DNA of 64,000 bases from Gemmatimonadota bacterium (lineage in GTDB: Bacteria; Gemmatimonadota; Gemmatimonadetes; Longimicrobiales; Gaopeijiaceae), in contig JAPOYJ010000071.1 in NCBI GenBank assembly GCA_026706635.1, forward strand, positions 1 through 64,000. Direction: 5' to 3'. A program made the translations under genes and the position numbers. Below the pieces are notes generated by a model. It was given only the letters and a program-made list of their open reading frames with translations. It was not told the DNA's origin and searched no databases. This document shows positions 17,557-26,904 of the stretch, piece by piece. How positions within the stretch are numbered: the first letter of the stretch is position 1; every line of letters starts with the position of its first letter.

Positions 17557-20500
17557 ATGTCCAATCGCTACTGCCTTGGCGGTGCCGCTGCGGCTCTTGC
17601 GCTCGCCCTGGGCGGGCTCGGGGCCACAGGCCTGTCCGCCCAAACCGGCACCGTGACGGGCGAGATCACGGCGGCCACCACAGGGGCGCCCGTCTACCAG
17701 GCCTTGGTGCGGGTCACCGAGACGCTGGTGACTGCGGTCAGCAACCAGCGCGGGAGGTACGTGCTGCAGAACGTCCCGGTCGGTGTGTACACGATGACCG
17801 TCCACAGCATCGGCTACACGCCCCAGGAGCGGGAGATCACCATTACCCCCGGGGTGAGCTTGATAGAGGACTTCGGGCTCGAGGTGTCAGCAACCGAGCT
17901 CGAGGGGCTCGTCGTCAAGGGCGGGAAGCTGATCGACCGGAAGAAGCTCGGCGTGTCCCTGCCGACCATTGACGTGGACGAGATGAAGGAGATCGTGCCT
18001 GCCCAGAACTTCATCCACGTCATGGAGGGTAGGATCCCCGGCGTGAAGTCGATCGGGAGCACCGGCGGAGTCGGCTCAGGGCGGGAGCTACGAATCCGGG
18101 GCACTGACTCGTTCGGATTCACCGCCCAGCGTCCGGTGATCTACATCGACGGCGTACGGTACGACTCCCAGAAGGAAGACTGGGGCTACATGCGCGGGGT
18201 CGCATGCTGCTACTTCTCCGGCGGTGCCGGTGAAGATAGGCTCTCCGACCTCAACCCGGAGGAGATTGACCGAATCGAGGTCCTGAAGGGGCCCGCTGCG
18301 GCCACCCTCTTCGGCTCCGAGGCCTCGGCGGGAGTGATTCAGGTGTTCACGAAGCGCGGCCAAAGCAACACGCCGGCGCAGTTCACGCTGAACACCACGC
18401 TAGGACGCAATCGCCTGCGCGCAAATCTGCCAACTACGCTGCGTCCCCAATTTGGATTTTTCGACGAAGACTCGGTACTGGTCGGGCCCGCTGCGGATCC
18501 CAACCAGTCGCTAATCGAGAATGGCCTGATTAACGGATACGACGTGACCGTCTCAGGTGGCTCGGACAATATCACCTACTTTGTGTCGGCCGGCATTTCG
18601 TACGAGGAAGGATCGGTGAAGCCAAACGATCAGACTCGTGGCAGCGTCCGCGTGAATCTCAACTGGACCACATCAAACACGATGTCAGTGGGAATCACAT
18701 CCGGATTTGTCAGGAACAGGATTTGGGTTGTGCAAGCCGGTGCCAATCCAAATGGCGTTTATATGAACGGACTCTACTCAAATCCCCGCGAAGCGACGGA
18801 GGAGGACCCGGAGTGTTGTGGCGTTCAGGGTGTGGGTGTGATTGCGGCCAGAGAGATAAAGACGTTTTCCGACACCGACAGGTGGACGGGTCGTATTCAA
18901 TTGACCTACACGCCCTCCCACAGCTTTATCCACCAGTTGACGTTTGGGCTCGACGACGTGACCGACCAGAAGAGCCGCCACATGCCGTTCGGCAACTACT
19001 ACGTCGGGATCGGCGAAACTGGAGAGCGTAACCTCGGCTACCGGGTGTCAAAGAAGTTAACGACGGACTATCTGTCGACGCTCGACTACGACCAGCTCTT
19101 CGGGATTGGTTTCCTGACTGGCAGCCTCTCGGCCGGAGCCCAAGGCTACTGGGATGTGGCGAACATGAGTATGGGAACTGGGAAGCGATATTCCGCCCCG
19201 GGCATTGAGTCGCTTAATGGTGCCGCCCTCGTGTATTCCGACGAGGCTTACGAAGAAATTCGCAATGTCGGCTTTTTCATACAAAATCGTTTCGATTTGT
19301 CCAATGACCTTTTTGTTACAGCTGCTGTGAGAGCTGATGGCAATTCCGCCTTCGGCAAGTCCTTTGGCCTGCAGGTGTATCCAAAAGCCGATGTAGCGTA
19401 CAACTTTCCGTCATCGGTGCTTCCCGGCGGTTTCTCTAATCTGAAGGTCCGTGCGGCCATTGGCATGGCTGGTAAGGCACCGGGGCCCTTCGATAACCTC
19501 CAGAGCTACTTTGCCGGAACGGTGATGGGCGACCTTCCGGCGGTCAGGGTTGCCAATGCCGGCAACGAGCTTTTAGGACCGGAGAACAAGGTTGAGCTGG
19601 AAACTGGCTTGGACATTGGCCTTTTTTCGAATCGCATTGGATTGGAGCTGACCTATTACGACGCGGAAGTCATCAACGGCCTGTATCCCAGCCCCATTGC
19701 AGCCAGCCAGGGGGCGTACCAGAGGGTAGAGAACTGTTGCGCATTCCTGAATAGAGGAGTTGAGACCGCGTTGTCAGCGTCACTGGTTGATATGCCGCAA
19801 TTCAGCTGGTCGGCCAGCTTGGCCTATGAGTGGAATATGAATCGGATCACGAGTTTCGGCGACAAGGCCCAGCCCGATTCATTGCCCCTTTATGAGGAGG
19901 ATGAGGCCACGGGGTACTGGTCGCATGTTGGTTGGCGCTACGCAAACTCGTTTGGCGGCTGGTATGAGCTGCAGCCGCTGGACAATGTGTATGGAGAGGA
20001 TATTCGCGGCTACTTCATAACCGAGGACGGTGATCCGGTGCACAAGGTTACGCACTTCCCGTTCCTCCGTGGACTGGCTCAGCCGCGCCATATGGGTTCG
20101 ATATTCAACACCTTCCAACTGGGCGGCAATCTTAGGGCGTCGGTACAGTTCCGCGGCGAATTGGGCGCGGTATTTCAGAACTATACCTATCGGGACGGGA
20201 TGCGACTCTGTCAGTGTTTTGACGACATCCTAGAGTGGGATCCGCTTTTGTTGCCGGAGGGTGCAAGCCCAACTGATCGAGTTAGACGCCAATTCTCCTA
20301 CGATTCGCTGGTTGACTACTGGTATGTTCCGCATATCGACAGGCGGGACCACATCCGACTTCAGGATGTGTCGATCGTATACACTGTACCACAGGTGTTT
20401 GCCAGCAGAATGGGGCTAGACCGCACGACTGTGACCCTATCAGGGTACAACCTTCACTGGTGGGACGACTGCCGATGCGAAGACCCCAATAACAAGAGTT

Positions 20501-20592
20501 TTGCCGACGACACTGGAGAGCGTTCCACCATTTCAGCATTTGGCGTACCGCAACCGAGGAGGTTTCTCCTTTCGGTTCGAACGCGATTCTGA
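17557..20592 (+). CDS. SusC/RagA-type TonB-linked outer membrane transporter
   Basis: A 1011-residue outer-membrane nutrient transporter of the SusC class, expected to pair with the lipoprotein encoded next. The signal peptide ends GATGLSAQ, then comes a carboxypeptidase-regulatory-like domain (GTVTGEITAATTGAPVYQAL, GRYVLQNVPVGVYTM). The plug carries the SusC hallmarks RELRIRGTDSFGF, RPVIYIDGVRYDS and IEVLKGPAAATLFGSEASAG with VIQVFTKRG. The barrel ends PRRFLLSVRTRF. The start follows AAAGGAGA. Base composition in the barrel is more AT-rich than in neighbouring genes. The pair with SusD suggests uptake of an oligosaccharide, peptide or other large ligand; the ligand is unknown. Confidence 0.93.
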   Translation: MSNRYCLGGAAAALALALGGLGATGLSAQTGTVTGEITAATTGAPVYQALVRVTETLVTAVSNQRGRYVLQNVPVGVYTMTVHSIGYTPQEREITITPGVSLIEDFGLEVSATELEGLVVKGGKLIDRKKLGVSLPTIDVDEMKEIVPAQNFIHVMEGRIPGVKSIGSTGGVGSGRELRIRGTDSFGFTAQRPVIYIDGVRYDSQKEDWGYMRGVACCYFSGGAGEDRLSDLNPEEIDRIEVLKGPAAATLFGSEASAGVIQVFTKRGQSNTPAQFTLNTTLGRNRLRANLPTTLRPQFGFFDEDSVLVGPAADPNQSLIENGLINGYDVTVSGGSDNITYFVSAGISYEEGSVKPNDQTRGSVRVNLNWTTSNTMSVGITSGFVRNRIWVVQAGANPNGVYMNGLYSNPREATEEDPECCGVQGVGVIAAREIKTFSDTDRWTGRIQLTYTPSHSFIHQLTFGLDDVTDQKSRHMPFGNYYVGIGETGERNLGYRVSKKLTTDYLSTLDYDQLFGIGFLTGSLSAGAQGYWDVANMSMGTGKRYSAPGIESLNGAALVYSDEAYEEIRNVGFFIQNRFDLSNDLFVTAAVRADGNSAFGKSFGLQVYPKADVAYNFPSSVLPGGFSNLKVRAAIGMAGKAPGPFDNLQSYFAGTVMGDLPAVRVANAGNELLGPENKVELETGLDIGLFSNRIGLELTYYDAEVINGLYPSPIAASQGAYQRVENCCAFLNRGVETALSASLVDMPQFSWSASLAYEWNMNRITSFGDKAQPDSLPLYEEDEATGYWSHVGWRYANSFGGWYELQPLDNVYGEDIRGYFITEDGDPVHKVTHFPFLRGLAQPRHMGSIFNTFQLGGNLRASVQFRGELGAVFQNYTYRDGMRLCQCFDDILEWDPLLLPEGASPTDRVRRQFSYDSLVDYWYVPHIDRRDHIRLQDVSIVYTVPQVFASRMGLDRTTVTLSGYNLHWWDDCRCEDPNNKSFADDTGERSTISAFGVPQPRRFLLSVRTRF

Positions 20593-20700
20593 TGACGCTG
20601 GCATATATTGAAGATCGCACAGCGTTTGTTGTGTGTGGCACAATAGGACACCGCCATGGTTTACAGAGAAACGGATTCGAGACAAAAAGGATTGTAGATA

Positions 20701-22098
20701 ATGAACTGGCATAGGGCAGGTGTTGGCCTCGGTGCGCTCGTGGTGTCGGTGGGCCTCACCGCATGCGATCTCCTGCGGGTAAAGGACCCGGGTCGCTATG
20801 AGGAGGAGGACCTTCTTACGGCGCTCGAAGCGGTTGGCAACACCGCGGAGGGCAATGCGCACAAGTGGATGAACTGGTACGTGATTTGGCAAGAGTTGCT
20901 CGGTGACGCGCTTAACTTCATAGGTCCGATAACGTACAATGATGAGTATGCGTTAATCGACGACGGACGTGTTGATTTCAACACCTATCCGGTCGCTCGG
21001 ACTCCGGCGAATTCCCGCTATGTGGCGTATAATTTCCCGGACGGCATGGCCGAATCCCGTTGGTTGGCGCATAAGGCATGGGAGATCGCGGAGCTGGCGT
21101 ATGAGAAAGGCGATTCCATGGAAGCGGAATTGGATTTTGAATCGTCATTTCTTGCGGCGCAGATCAAGTTGGGATGGGCATTCAACAACATGTACCTTGG
21201 GTTGTTTTCCTGTGAGGGAGTGCTAGGATCGCCAGACGACGAGGGCGGTGCCGAGATGTACCTCGACGTTCAGATCTACGACTCTGCTGCATCGCTGTTT
21301 ACGCACGTAATTGAGATCATGGGACGTGTTGACCCGTTCCTGATCGAGTTCCAGGACCGCGACTACCTAAACGCTGCGCGCACCGGCCGCGCGCTCATGC
21401 GAATGCTCGCGGGTGACTATGAAGGCGCGGTGGCGGACGCAGCAACCGTTCCAGATGGATTTCGCTACGATGCCATCCTGGGCGGCTCGTTCGAGAATTG
21501 GAACCAGATGTATTGGCGGGGGTTCCAATTTAGGTACTTTCGGTTGCACGACTGGGTCATTCCCGATACGCTCGGCCCGACATTCAGCGGCTCCTTGCCG
21601 GATCGGTGGACCGGCCTTCCAGATCGGCGAAGGCAGGTTCAATACCTGCCAAAGCCATTTTTCGGAGATAGGCCGGAAACTATTCTTCCTACGAAATACG
21701 GTGGCTCGACTAGCGGGATTTCGATGGTCAGTGCGATACACGCACGCTTGATTGAGGCGGAGGCGATGGCCATGTCGGGGAACTTCCTCGGAGCGATGAC
21801 TGTGTTGGACGCAATGAGGGTGGAGGTGAATCTTCCCGCAATTCCGTTCACGCCCGAGAATGAGGTGCAGATGCTCGATGTGCTGCTATGGGAGCGGTAC
21901 GCGTGGCTGTTTGTGGAGGGTTGGCGGCAACCCGACCTTCATCGATCTGGATTGACACGCGCAGTCTTCGAGGCATTGAACGATTACGATAGGCGTGGCA
22001 TTGGTAGGCCTACTAAGTTCCCTGGTAGTGCGCGCGAAGCATGGTTGAACCCATTGGTTGTAAACGATGCGACGCAGCGGTGCCACCCCAACGCGTAA
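20701..22098 (+). CDS. SusD/RagB-type surface lipoprotein
   Basis: A 465-residue substrate-capturing lipoprotein, partner of the preceding SusC. The signal sequence has a lipobox (GLTAC, Cys22). The N-terminal CDLLRVKDPGRYEEEDL pattern, alpha-helical repeats (ESSFLAAQIKLGWAFNNMYLG) and the C-terminal LLWERYAWLFVEGWRQPDLHR (here quoted in part as RYAWLFVEGWRQPDLHR) fit the SusD fold, in which an ERxxELxxEGxRxxDxxR-like motif is diagnostic. It is 108 bases after susC on the same strand and preceded by AAAAGG, so a shared operon is likely. It may be shorter than many Bacteroidota SusD proteins but is typical for Gemmatimonadota-like genomes. Confidence 0.88.
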   Translation: MNWHRAGVGLGALVVSVGLTACDLLRVKDPGRYEEEDLLTALEAVGNTAEGNAHKWMNWYVIWQELLGDALNFIGPITYNDEYALIDDGRVDFNTYPVARTPANSRYVAYNFPDGMAESRWLAHKAWEIAELAYEKGDSMEAELDFESSFLAAQIKLGWAFNNMYLGLFSCEGVLGSPDDEGGAEMYLDVQIYDSAASLFTHVIEIMGRVDPFLIEFQDRDYLNAARTGRALMRMLAGDYEGAVADAATVPDGFRYDAILGGSFENWNQMYWRGFQFRYFRLHDWVIPDTLGPTFSGSLPDRWTGLPDRRRQVQYLPKPFFGDRPETILPTKYGGSTSGISMVSAIHARLIEAEAMAMSGNFLGAMTVLDAMRVEVNLPAIPFTPENEVQMLDVLLWERYAWLFVEGWRQPDLHRSGLTRAVFEALNDYDRRGIGRPTKFPGSAREAWLNPLVVNDATQRCHPNA

Positions 22099-22237
22099 TG
22101 GGCGTGGTGGATTAGACTGGCGCATCCGCTTTTTTAGGCGAACGTAGCGGTTGGCGGCTTATGGCTGGTGATGGATGAGCGGGAGGCTGCCCGAAATGGG
22201 TGGCCTCCCGCTCGGCGGTTGTGTAGTAGTGGATGCG

Positions 22238-22422
22238 GTTCCACGCGTGGGGCGGGAGCTACTCGCCGAGGCGTGGGAGATCGATTGTCGCAGCACCGGT
22301 CAGCTGCACACTCGCACAGTGGATAAGCATGTGCGTCGGCTGCGGGAAAGCTGGGCAAGGCGGGAGAGGTCATCGAGACGGTGCTGGGCTTCGGGTATCG
22401 GTTTCGGAGGCCGGTAGATTGA
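22238..22422 (+). pseudogene. Remnant of OmpR/PhoB-type response regulator
   Basis: Only the C-terminal winged-helix part survives. One frame reads GRELLAEAWEID, then HTRTVDKHVRRLRESW. After one frame change at ~22356 it continues KAGEVIETVLGFGYRFRRP before a stop at 22420-22422. Joined, this matches the end of a response-regulator DNA-binding domain (TVDxHVRRLRxK...xxIETVxGxGYRF). No receiver domain or kinase is upstream. Confidence 0.7.
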
Positions 22423-22436
22423 CGCCGAGGGGTTGG

Positions 22437-22576
22437 CCGCGGAGCGCTCCACGGGAAGGCGGTTCGCGGGGTGGATGGCGAAGCCATTCGCCAAAGTAGC
22501 AACGCAGAGGGAGGCGATCCGGCACGGGTGCGGTGCCTTTCGAATGGCATGCGATGTTTGTCCACGTGGTGCCAGG
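22437..22576 (-). repeat. Diverged, inverted copy of CTAGCAG-family repeat (copy E)
   Basis: In reverse orientation these bases follow the order of copy C: CCATTCGCC, AGCAACGCAGA, GGCGATCC, GTGCGGTGCC, CGAATGGCATG and TTTGTCCACG. Many point differences make it an old copy. It lies just after the regulator remnant. Confidence 0.6.
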
Positions 22577-22633
22577 ACCGAGCTGAGGCCCCGCCAGCTT
22601 CCTAGATTTGCCCCCACCGAGGGTCTACGTTGA

Positions 22634-22680
22634 AATATGTAATGTGTAGAGTACATTATGACAACTAGAGTGTACATATT
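22634..22680 (+). promoter_or_regulatory. AT-rich nested inverted repeats before thioredoxin-like gene
   Basis: AATATGTA (22634-22641) is the perfect inverse of TACATATT (22673-22680), and TAATGT (22640-22645) is the inverse of ACATTA (22653-22658). The stretch abuts the ATG at 22681 with no clear Shine-Dalgarno site, so it may combine promoter and operator, or the transcript may be very short at the 5' end. Confidence 0.4.
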
Positions 22681-23247
22681 ATGACGCGACCTACGCTTCA
22701 CGGGGAGCGGTTCGAATCGGCGTTGACCTTCCCGTCCTACCTGGAGACCGTGGAGCGGAACGAAGGGCTCTGGCGCAGCATCTATGAGCGGGCGCAGGTG
22801 CCTGCTGGGGTGGTCCAGGATGGGCGCGCGGTACCGGGACGGTGGAGGTTGCTGGCGTTGAGTGAGGACTGGTGCGGCGATGCGGTCAACATCCTGCCTG
22901 TGATCGCCCGTCTGGCGGAGACGCTCCCAGATGTCGAGCTCCGTGTCCTTTCTCGCGACGAGAACCCCGACCTGATGGATGCACACCTGACCGACGGACG
23001 GAGCCGCTCCATCCCAGTGGTGATAGTGTACGACGACCGCTACCGCGAGTTCGGCTGGTGGGGACCGAGGCCGCGGGAGCTGCAGCGCTGGGTGAAGGCG
23101 GATGGGATGCAGCTGGAGACCGGCACGAGGTACGCCCAGGTGCGGCGCTTCTACGCCCGCGACCGGGGCCGTGTGATACTGGCGGAGATGGTCGAACTAC
23201 TCCGCGGGGCCGCCGAAGCCGCCGCCCGCGACGGCGAACTTGAGTAG
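22681..23247 (+). CDS. Thioredoxin-fold protein (single active-site Cys)
   Basis: A 188-residue thioredoxin-like protein. The core has RLLALSEDWCGDAVNILPVI, where the usual CxxC is reduced to WCGDA with one Cys, then ELRVLSRDENPDLMDAHL, a cis-Pro region SIPVVIVYD and an amphipathic C-terminal helix. This matches the family of short cytosolic thioredoxin-like proteins in which the second Cys is lost; these are not classical disulfide reductases. No signal peptide is seen. It has an unusual AT-rich upstream region with inverted repeats. The role is unknown. Confidence 0.75.
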   Translation: MTRPTLHGERFESALTFPSYLETVERNEGLWRSIYERAQVPAGVVQDGRAVPGRWRLLALSEDWCGDAVNILPVIARLAETLPDVELRVLSRDENPDLMDAHLTDGRSRSIPVVIVYDDRYREFGWWGPRPRELQRWVKADGMQLETGTRYAQVRRFYARDRGRVILAEMVELLRGAAEAAARDGELE

Positions 23248-23269
23248 GCGCAGCGGGCATCGGAGTCGT

Positions 23270-24292
23270 TCATGGGCGACTGCCCCCGTCGGGGCGCAGG
23301 ATCCCCACCAGGGGAAAGTGGTCGGACCCGAAGGTGGTGTCGAGGCGCCGAGACTGGAAGCGCCAGCCGCGCGGGGCGCTCGCCATCAGATAGTCGGACT
23401 TGCGCAGCCTGCCCCCGATCTCGAATCGGTGGGTCGGGCGCGGGTCGGGGTTAAGGGGGAGCGGAAAGCGAGCCCGCGCAAGTCGAGATGCTCCCTGACG
23501 ATGGCCGCGCAGCCAGGTGTTGAAGTCGCCCCCGAGAAGCGTGGGTGCCGATTCGAGTGATCTGCCCCCGGATTCGGGAAACTCGCCCAGAAGGCCCTCC
23601 GTCTGGCGGCGCTGGACCTGCCCGAATATGCGCCAGGCCCTGGCCCAGGCAGGCCGGTTGTCGAGGTGGACCGAGCAGAGCTCCACCGCCGTGCCGCCCA
23701 CCTCTACCGTAGCCGCCACGGCCACTCGCCGCTGCCTCTCCATCGGAAGCTCGATGACCCGAAGTCCCCGTAGCGGTGCCGTGGCGAGGATGGCGTTGCC
23801 CCGATCCTCGGTGGGGTCCTCGGGGCCACCGTTTCGCATCGACGGGGCGTAGCAGAGCGACATCCCACTACGTAGCGCGAAGGCGACGATCTCGGTGCCC
23901 ATTCGGCGATCTGGAGGGGCGATCCGGCTGGCCCACCGGGCCGTCGGAGCCAGCTTCGGGATCGGGGGTCCGGCGGCGTACGCCTCCTGAAGGAGGAGCA
24001 CGGTGGTGCCGCCATCCTCCTTCGTGTCCCGACTGCCGAGCCACCGCACGAGAGCCTCGAGGTTGCCCCCACCCACGGCCATGTTCCACGCGACGACGGT
24101 GAGCGGCCACGCCGCATCTTCCCCCACCGCCGCACCTGCGACCCGCACCGGCCCCACCCCTTGGCGCCAGTCGCCCAGCCGCTTCTCATCCTCTACCGGG
24201 CCCGATCGGACCCACTCCACCGGGGGCGCTTCGCGCCCGTCCAACTCCAGCGTCGTTCGCCATATGCGGTTTTCGTCAGGAGTGCCGGTCAT
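23270..24292 (-). CDS. Endonuclease/exonuclease/phosphatase-family protein
   Basis: A 340-residue EEP-superfamily metal-dependent phosphodiesterase. The core shows VVAWNMAVGGGN (catalytic Asn), VLLLQEAYA (metal-binding Glu), ELCSVHLDNRP, LLGGDFNTWLRG (catalytic Asp and Asn) and a final FGSDHFPLVGIL (catalytic Asp-His). About 70 extra residues precede the fold. The substrate could be a nucleic acid, sphingolipid or inositol phosphate; it is not decidable from sequence. It diverges from the M23 peptidase gene with only 54 bases between the starts, which must hold both promoters. Confidence 0.82.
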   Translation of the reverse strand: MTGTPDENRIWRTTLELDGREAPPVEWVRSGPVEDEKRLGDWRQGVGPVRVAGAAVGEDAAWPLTVVAWNMAVGGGNLEALVRWLGSRDTKEDGGTTVLLLQEAYAAGPPIPKLAPTARWASRIAPPDRRMGTEIVAFALRSGMSLCYAPSMRNGGPEDPTEDRGNAILATAPLRGLRVIELPMERQRRVAVAATVEVGGTAVELCSVHLDNRPAWARAWRIFGQVQRRQTEGLLGEFPESGGRSLESAPTLLGGDFNTWLRGHRQGASRLARARFPLPLNPDPRPTHRFEIGGRLRKSDYLMASAPRGWRFQSRRLDTTFGSDHFPLVGILRPDGGSRP

Positions 24293-24346
24293 GGAGACAA
24301 GTTACTGGTGGCACATGGCGGCGAAAGTCGATAGCTTCGCCCTTCG

Positions 24347-25324
24347 ATGGGAACCCTGCGCCGCTCGCGGGGCCGCTCCTGGCTCCGTACGTCTCTGGCG
24401 GGCGCCCTGGCGGCGCTGGCCGCTGCGGCGCACCCCGCTCTCCAGCCCGCACCGCCCCCGCCGCCACCGCTCCTGGAGATCGAGTGGGAGCCGGCTCGTC
24501 CAGCCGAGGGCAGCATCTTCCGGCTGCGCGTCGCCCCGCAGGTGGTCGCTTCTGGCGAGAGCGCCGAAGGCAGTGACGGCAATCGGGCCGAGCTCGTTCG
24601 GGTGTCCGGGGAGGTCGGCCAGCTCCCGCTCGCCTTTCACCGCTCGGGTACCTGGCACGAGAGCCTCGCGGCAATCCCTGTCGACGCCCCGGACACCGTA
24701 CCGGCCTGGGTGCGCGGCGAGTTCGCCGACGGCCGCTCTCGCTCCCTGTCGGTCTGGATCCCGGTCGAGCCGGTCGCATACGACCACGAGAGGCTCACCG
24801 TCGCCCCCCGCTTCGGTTCACCGCTGAGTGACGCCGACCGGGCGCGGCTGGATCGCGACATCGAGATGGCCGCCCAGGTGTCGCGCGACGCCCTCGCCGA
24901 TCCCCCGCTCTGGTTGTCGGGGGTGGTCATGCCGCGGAGCGCCCGCATTACAAGCCGCTTTGGCACTGGCCGCGAGTTCAATGGCCAGGTGACGAGCCGC
25001 CACATGGGGCTCGACCTCCAGGGGGCGGTCGGCGACACGGTGGTCGCGGCCGCCCGCGGCGTGGTTGCCCTCGTCGAGCCCTTTCTGCTCGCCGGCAATG
25101 TAGTCTACCTGAACCACGGCGGCGGGCTCGTGACGGGGTACTTCCACCTGAGCGCGCAGCTGGTGCAGGTGGGCGACACCGTGGTCGCGGGGATGCCGAT
25201 CGGGCGAGTCGGCAGCACCGGCCGGGTGACGGGGCCGCACCTCCACTGGGTGGTGCGCTTTGGCGCGACGAGCGTCGACCCCCTGAGCCTGGTCGCGCTG
25301 CTCCCGAGAGCGGGACCGTCGTGA
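24347..25324 (+). CDS. Secreted M23-family (LytM) peptidase
   Basis: A 325-residue exported protein with a C-terminal LytM metallopeptidase domain, which cleaves peptide cross-links in peptidoglycan. A basic N-terminus plus an Ala/Leu-rich signal is followed by a proline run and an Ig-like region. The zinc site is SRHMGLDLQG (HxxxD) and HLHWVV (HxH), with GNVVYLNHGGGLVTGYFHLS between them. All metal ligands are present, so it should be active. It is the first of four overlapping genes; its TGA overlaps the GTG of gpmI. Confidence 0.88.
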   Translation: MGTLRRSRGRSWLRTSLAGALAALAAAAHPALQPAPPPPPPLLEIEWEPARPAEGSIFRLRVAPQVVASGESAEGSDGNRAELVRVSGEVGQLPLAFHRSGTWHESLAAIPVDAPDTVPAWVRGEFADGRSRSLSVWIPVEPVAYDHERLTVAPRFGSPLSDADRARLDRDIEMAAQVSRDALADPPLWLSGVVMPRSARITSRFGTGREFNGQVTSRHMGLDLQGAVGDTVVAAARGVVALVEPFLLAGNVVYLNHGGGLVTGYFHLSAQLVQVGDTVVAGMPIGRVGSTGRVTGPHLHWVVRFGATSVDPLSLVALLPRAGPS

Positions 25325-26904
25325 CTGGTCGTCCCGTAGTGCTGATCATCTGCGACGGTTGGGGGGTGGGCGCGTCCGATCCCGACCAGGCCAGGCACCA
25401 GGGCAACGCAGTCTGGATGGCGAGCACTCCAGTCCGCGAGCGCCTCCAGGCCCACCATCCGCGTTGCCTCCTCGAGACATCCGGCCGAGCGGTGGGGCTG
25501 CCCGACGGGATGATGGGCAACTCGGAAGTAGGCCATCTGAATCTGGGTGCCGGCAGGATCGTGCCGCAGGAGCTGGTGCGCATTGACGAGACGATCCGCA
25601 GCGGCGCCTTCACGCAACTGAAGCCCCTGGTCGCCCTTGCCGACCGGCTGCGGCGCCGTGGCGGCCGCCTGCACCTGATCGGCCTCTGCTCCGACGCTGG
25701 CGTTCACAGCCACTTCGGCCACCTGGAGGCGCTCCTCAGGTGGTCCCGCCAGGAGGGTCTGCCGACCTGGGTCCACGCCATCTCCGACGGGCGCGACACC
25801 TCGCCGACTTCCGGGCTCGGCTGGATCCGGAGGCTCGAGTCGCTCCTGGGCCGGGCCGTCGGCGACGGTGCCCCCCGGCAGCGCGTCGCATCGCTCTCGG
25901 GCAGGTACTACGCGATGGACCGGGACAGGCGCTGGGATCGCACGGAGGTCGCCTACCGCACCATCGCAGAGGGTGTCGGACCGAGAGTCGAGAGAGCCTC
26001 CGACCACCTCGAACGATGCTACGAGGAGAGCATCACCGACGAATTCGTCACTCCGGTCGTCATCGACCCACGGGGCGCGATCTCGCCTGAAGACGGCATC
26101 GTCACCTTCAACTACCGCGCCGACCGCGCACGGCAGCTCGTAGCCGCTCTGACAGACCCCGCCTTTTCGCACTTCGAGCGGGCTGGCGGCGCCTTCGCCG
26201 ACCTGGTCGCGATGACCCGCTACGAGGACGACTTCCCCCATCCCGTCCTCTTTCCGCCGCGCGAGCTGGACCACGTGCTGGGTGGAGTGCTCGCCGCTCG
26301 GGGGAGGACGCAGCTGCGCGTGGCCGAGACCGAGAAGTACGCGCACGTCACCTACTTCTTCAACGGCGGCGTCGAGGCACCCCTTCCCGGCGAAGACCGC
26401 AGTCTGATCCCGTCGCCACAGGTCGCCACATACGACCTGCAGCCGGAGATGTCCGCTTGCGAGGTGACGGACGTGCTACTCGCGAGGCTGGAGGAGCGGG
26501 CGCACGACTTCGTGCTCGTCAACTACGCCAACGCCGACATGGTGGGGCACACCGGCGACCTGGGGGCGGCGGTCCGCTCGGTCGAGGTGGTGGACGCCTG
26601 CGTGGGTCGGCTCCTGGAGCGGATCGATTCTCTCGGGGGCGTTGCGCTCGTTACCGCCGACCACGGCAACGCGGAAAGGATGCTCGACGAAGACGGACGG
26701 CCGCACACCGCGCACACGACCTTTCCGGTGGAGTGCTTCCTGGTCTCCCCGGGGGGGCGACGGGCGGTGCTGGAGGACGGAGTGCTGGCCGATGTGGCGC
26801 CGACGGTACTCGAACTGATGGCATTGCCACAGCCCCCGGAGATGACGGGACGGTCGCTGCTCTGCGGCGGCGAAGCCGCGGGGCTCGCAGGGTCGCGGCC
26901 TTGA
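25321..26904 (+). CDS. gpmI: 2,3-bisphosphoglycerate-independent phosphoglycerate mutase
   Basis: Cytosolic glycolytic enzyme that interconverts 3- and 2-phosphoglycerate using two Mn ions and a phosphoserine intermediate. ICDGWGVG (metal Asp12) and MMGNSEVGHLNLGAGR (catalytic Ser68) lie at the N terminus; GLCSDAGVHSHFGHL, AISDGRDTSPTSG, YYAMDRDRRWDR, FNYRADRARQL, NADMVGHTGDL and TADHGNAERM follow. Length (527 aa) is typical. The GTG start overlaps the M23 peptidase stop, and the TGA stop overlaps the TTG of dctQ, so the mutase is buried in an operon of unrelated-looking functions. Confidence 0.96.
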   Translation: MTGRPVVLIICDGWGVGASDPDQARHQGNAVWMASTPVRERLQAHHPRCLLETSGRAVGLPDGMMGNSEVGHLNLGAGRIVPQELVRIDETIRSGAFTQLKPLVALADRLRRRGGRLHLIGLCSDAGVHSHFGHLEALLRWSRQEGLPTWVHAISDGRDTSPTSGLGWIRRLESLLGRAVGDGAPRQRVASLSGRYYAMDRDRRWDRTEVAYRTIAEGVGPRVERASDHLERCYEESITDEFVTPVVIDPRGAISPEDGIVTFNYRADRARQLVAALTDPAFSHFERAGGAFADLVAMTRYEDDFPHPVLFPPRELDHVLGGVLAARGRTQLRVAETEKYAHVTYFFNGGVEAPLPGEDRSLIPSPQVATYDLQPEMSACEVTDVLLARLEERAHDFVLVNYANADMVGHTGDLGAAVRSVEVVDACVGRLLERIDSLGGVALVTADHGNAERMLDEDGRPHTAHTTFPVECFLVSPGGRRAVLEDGVLADVAPTVLELMALPQPPEMTGRSLLCGGEAAGLAGSRP

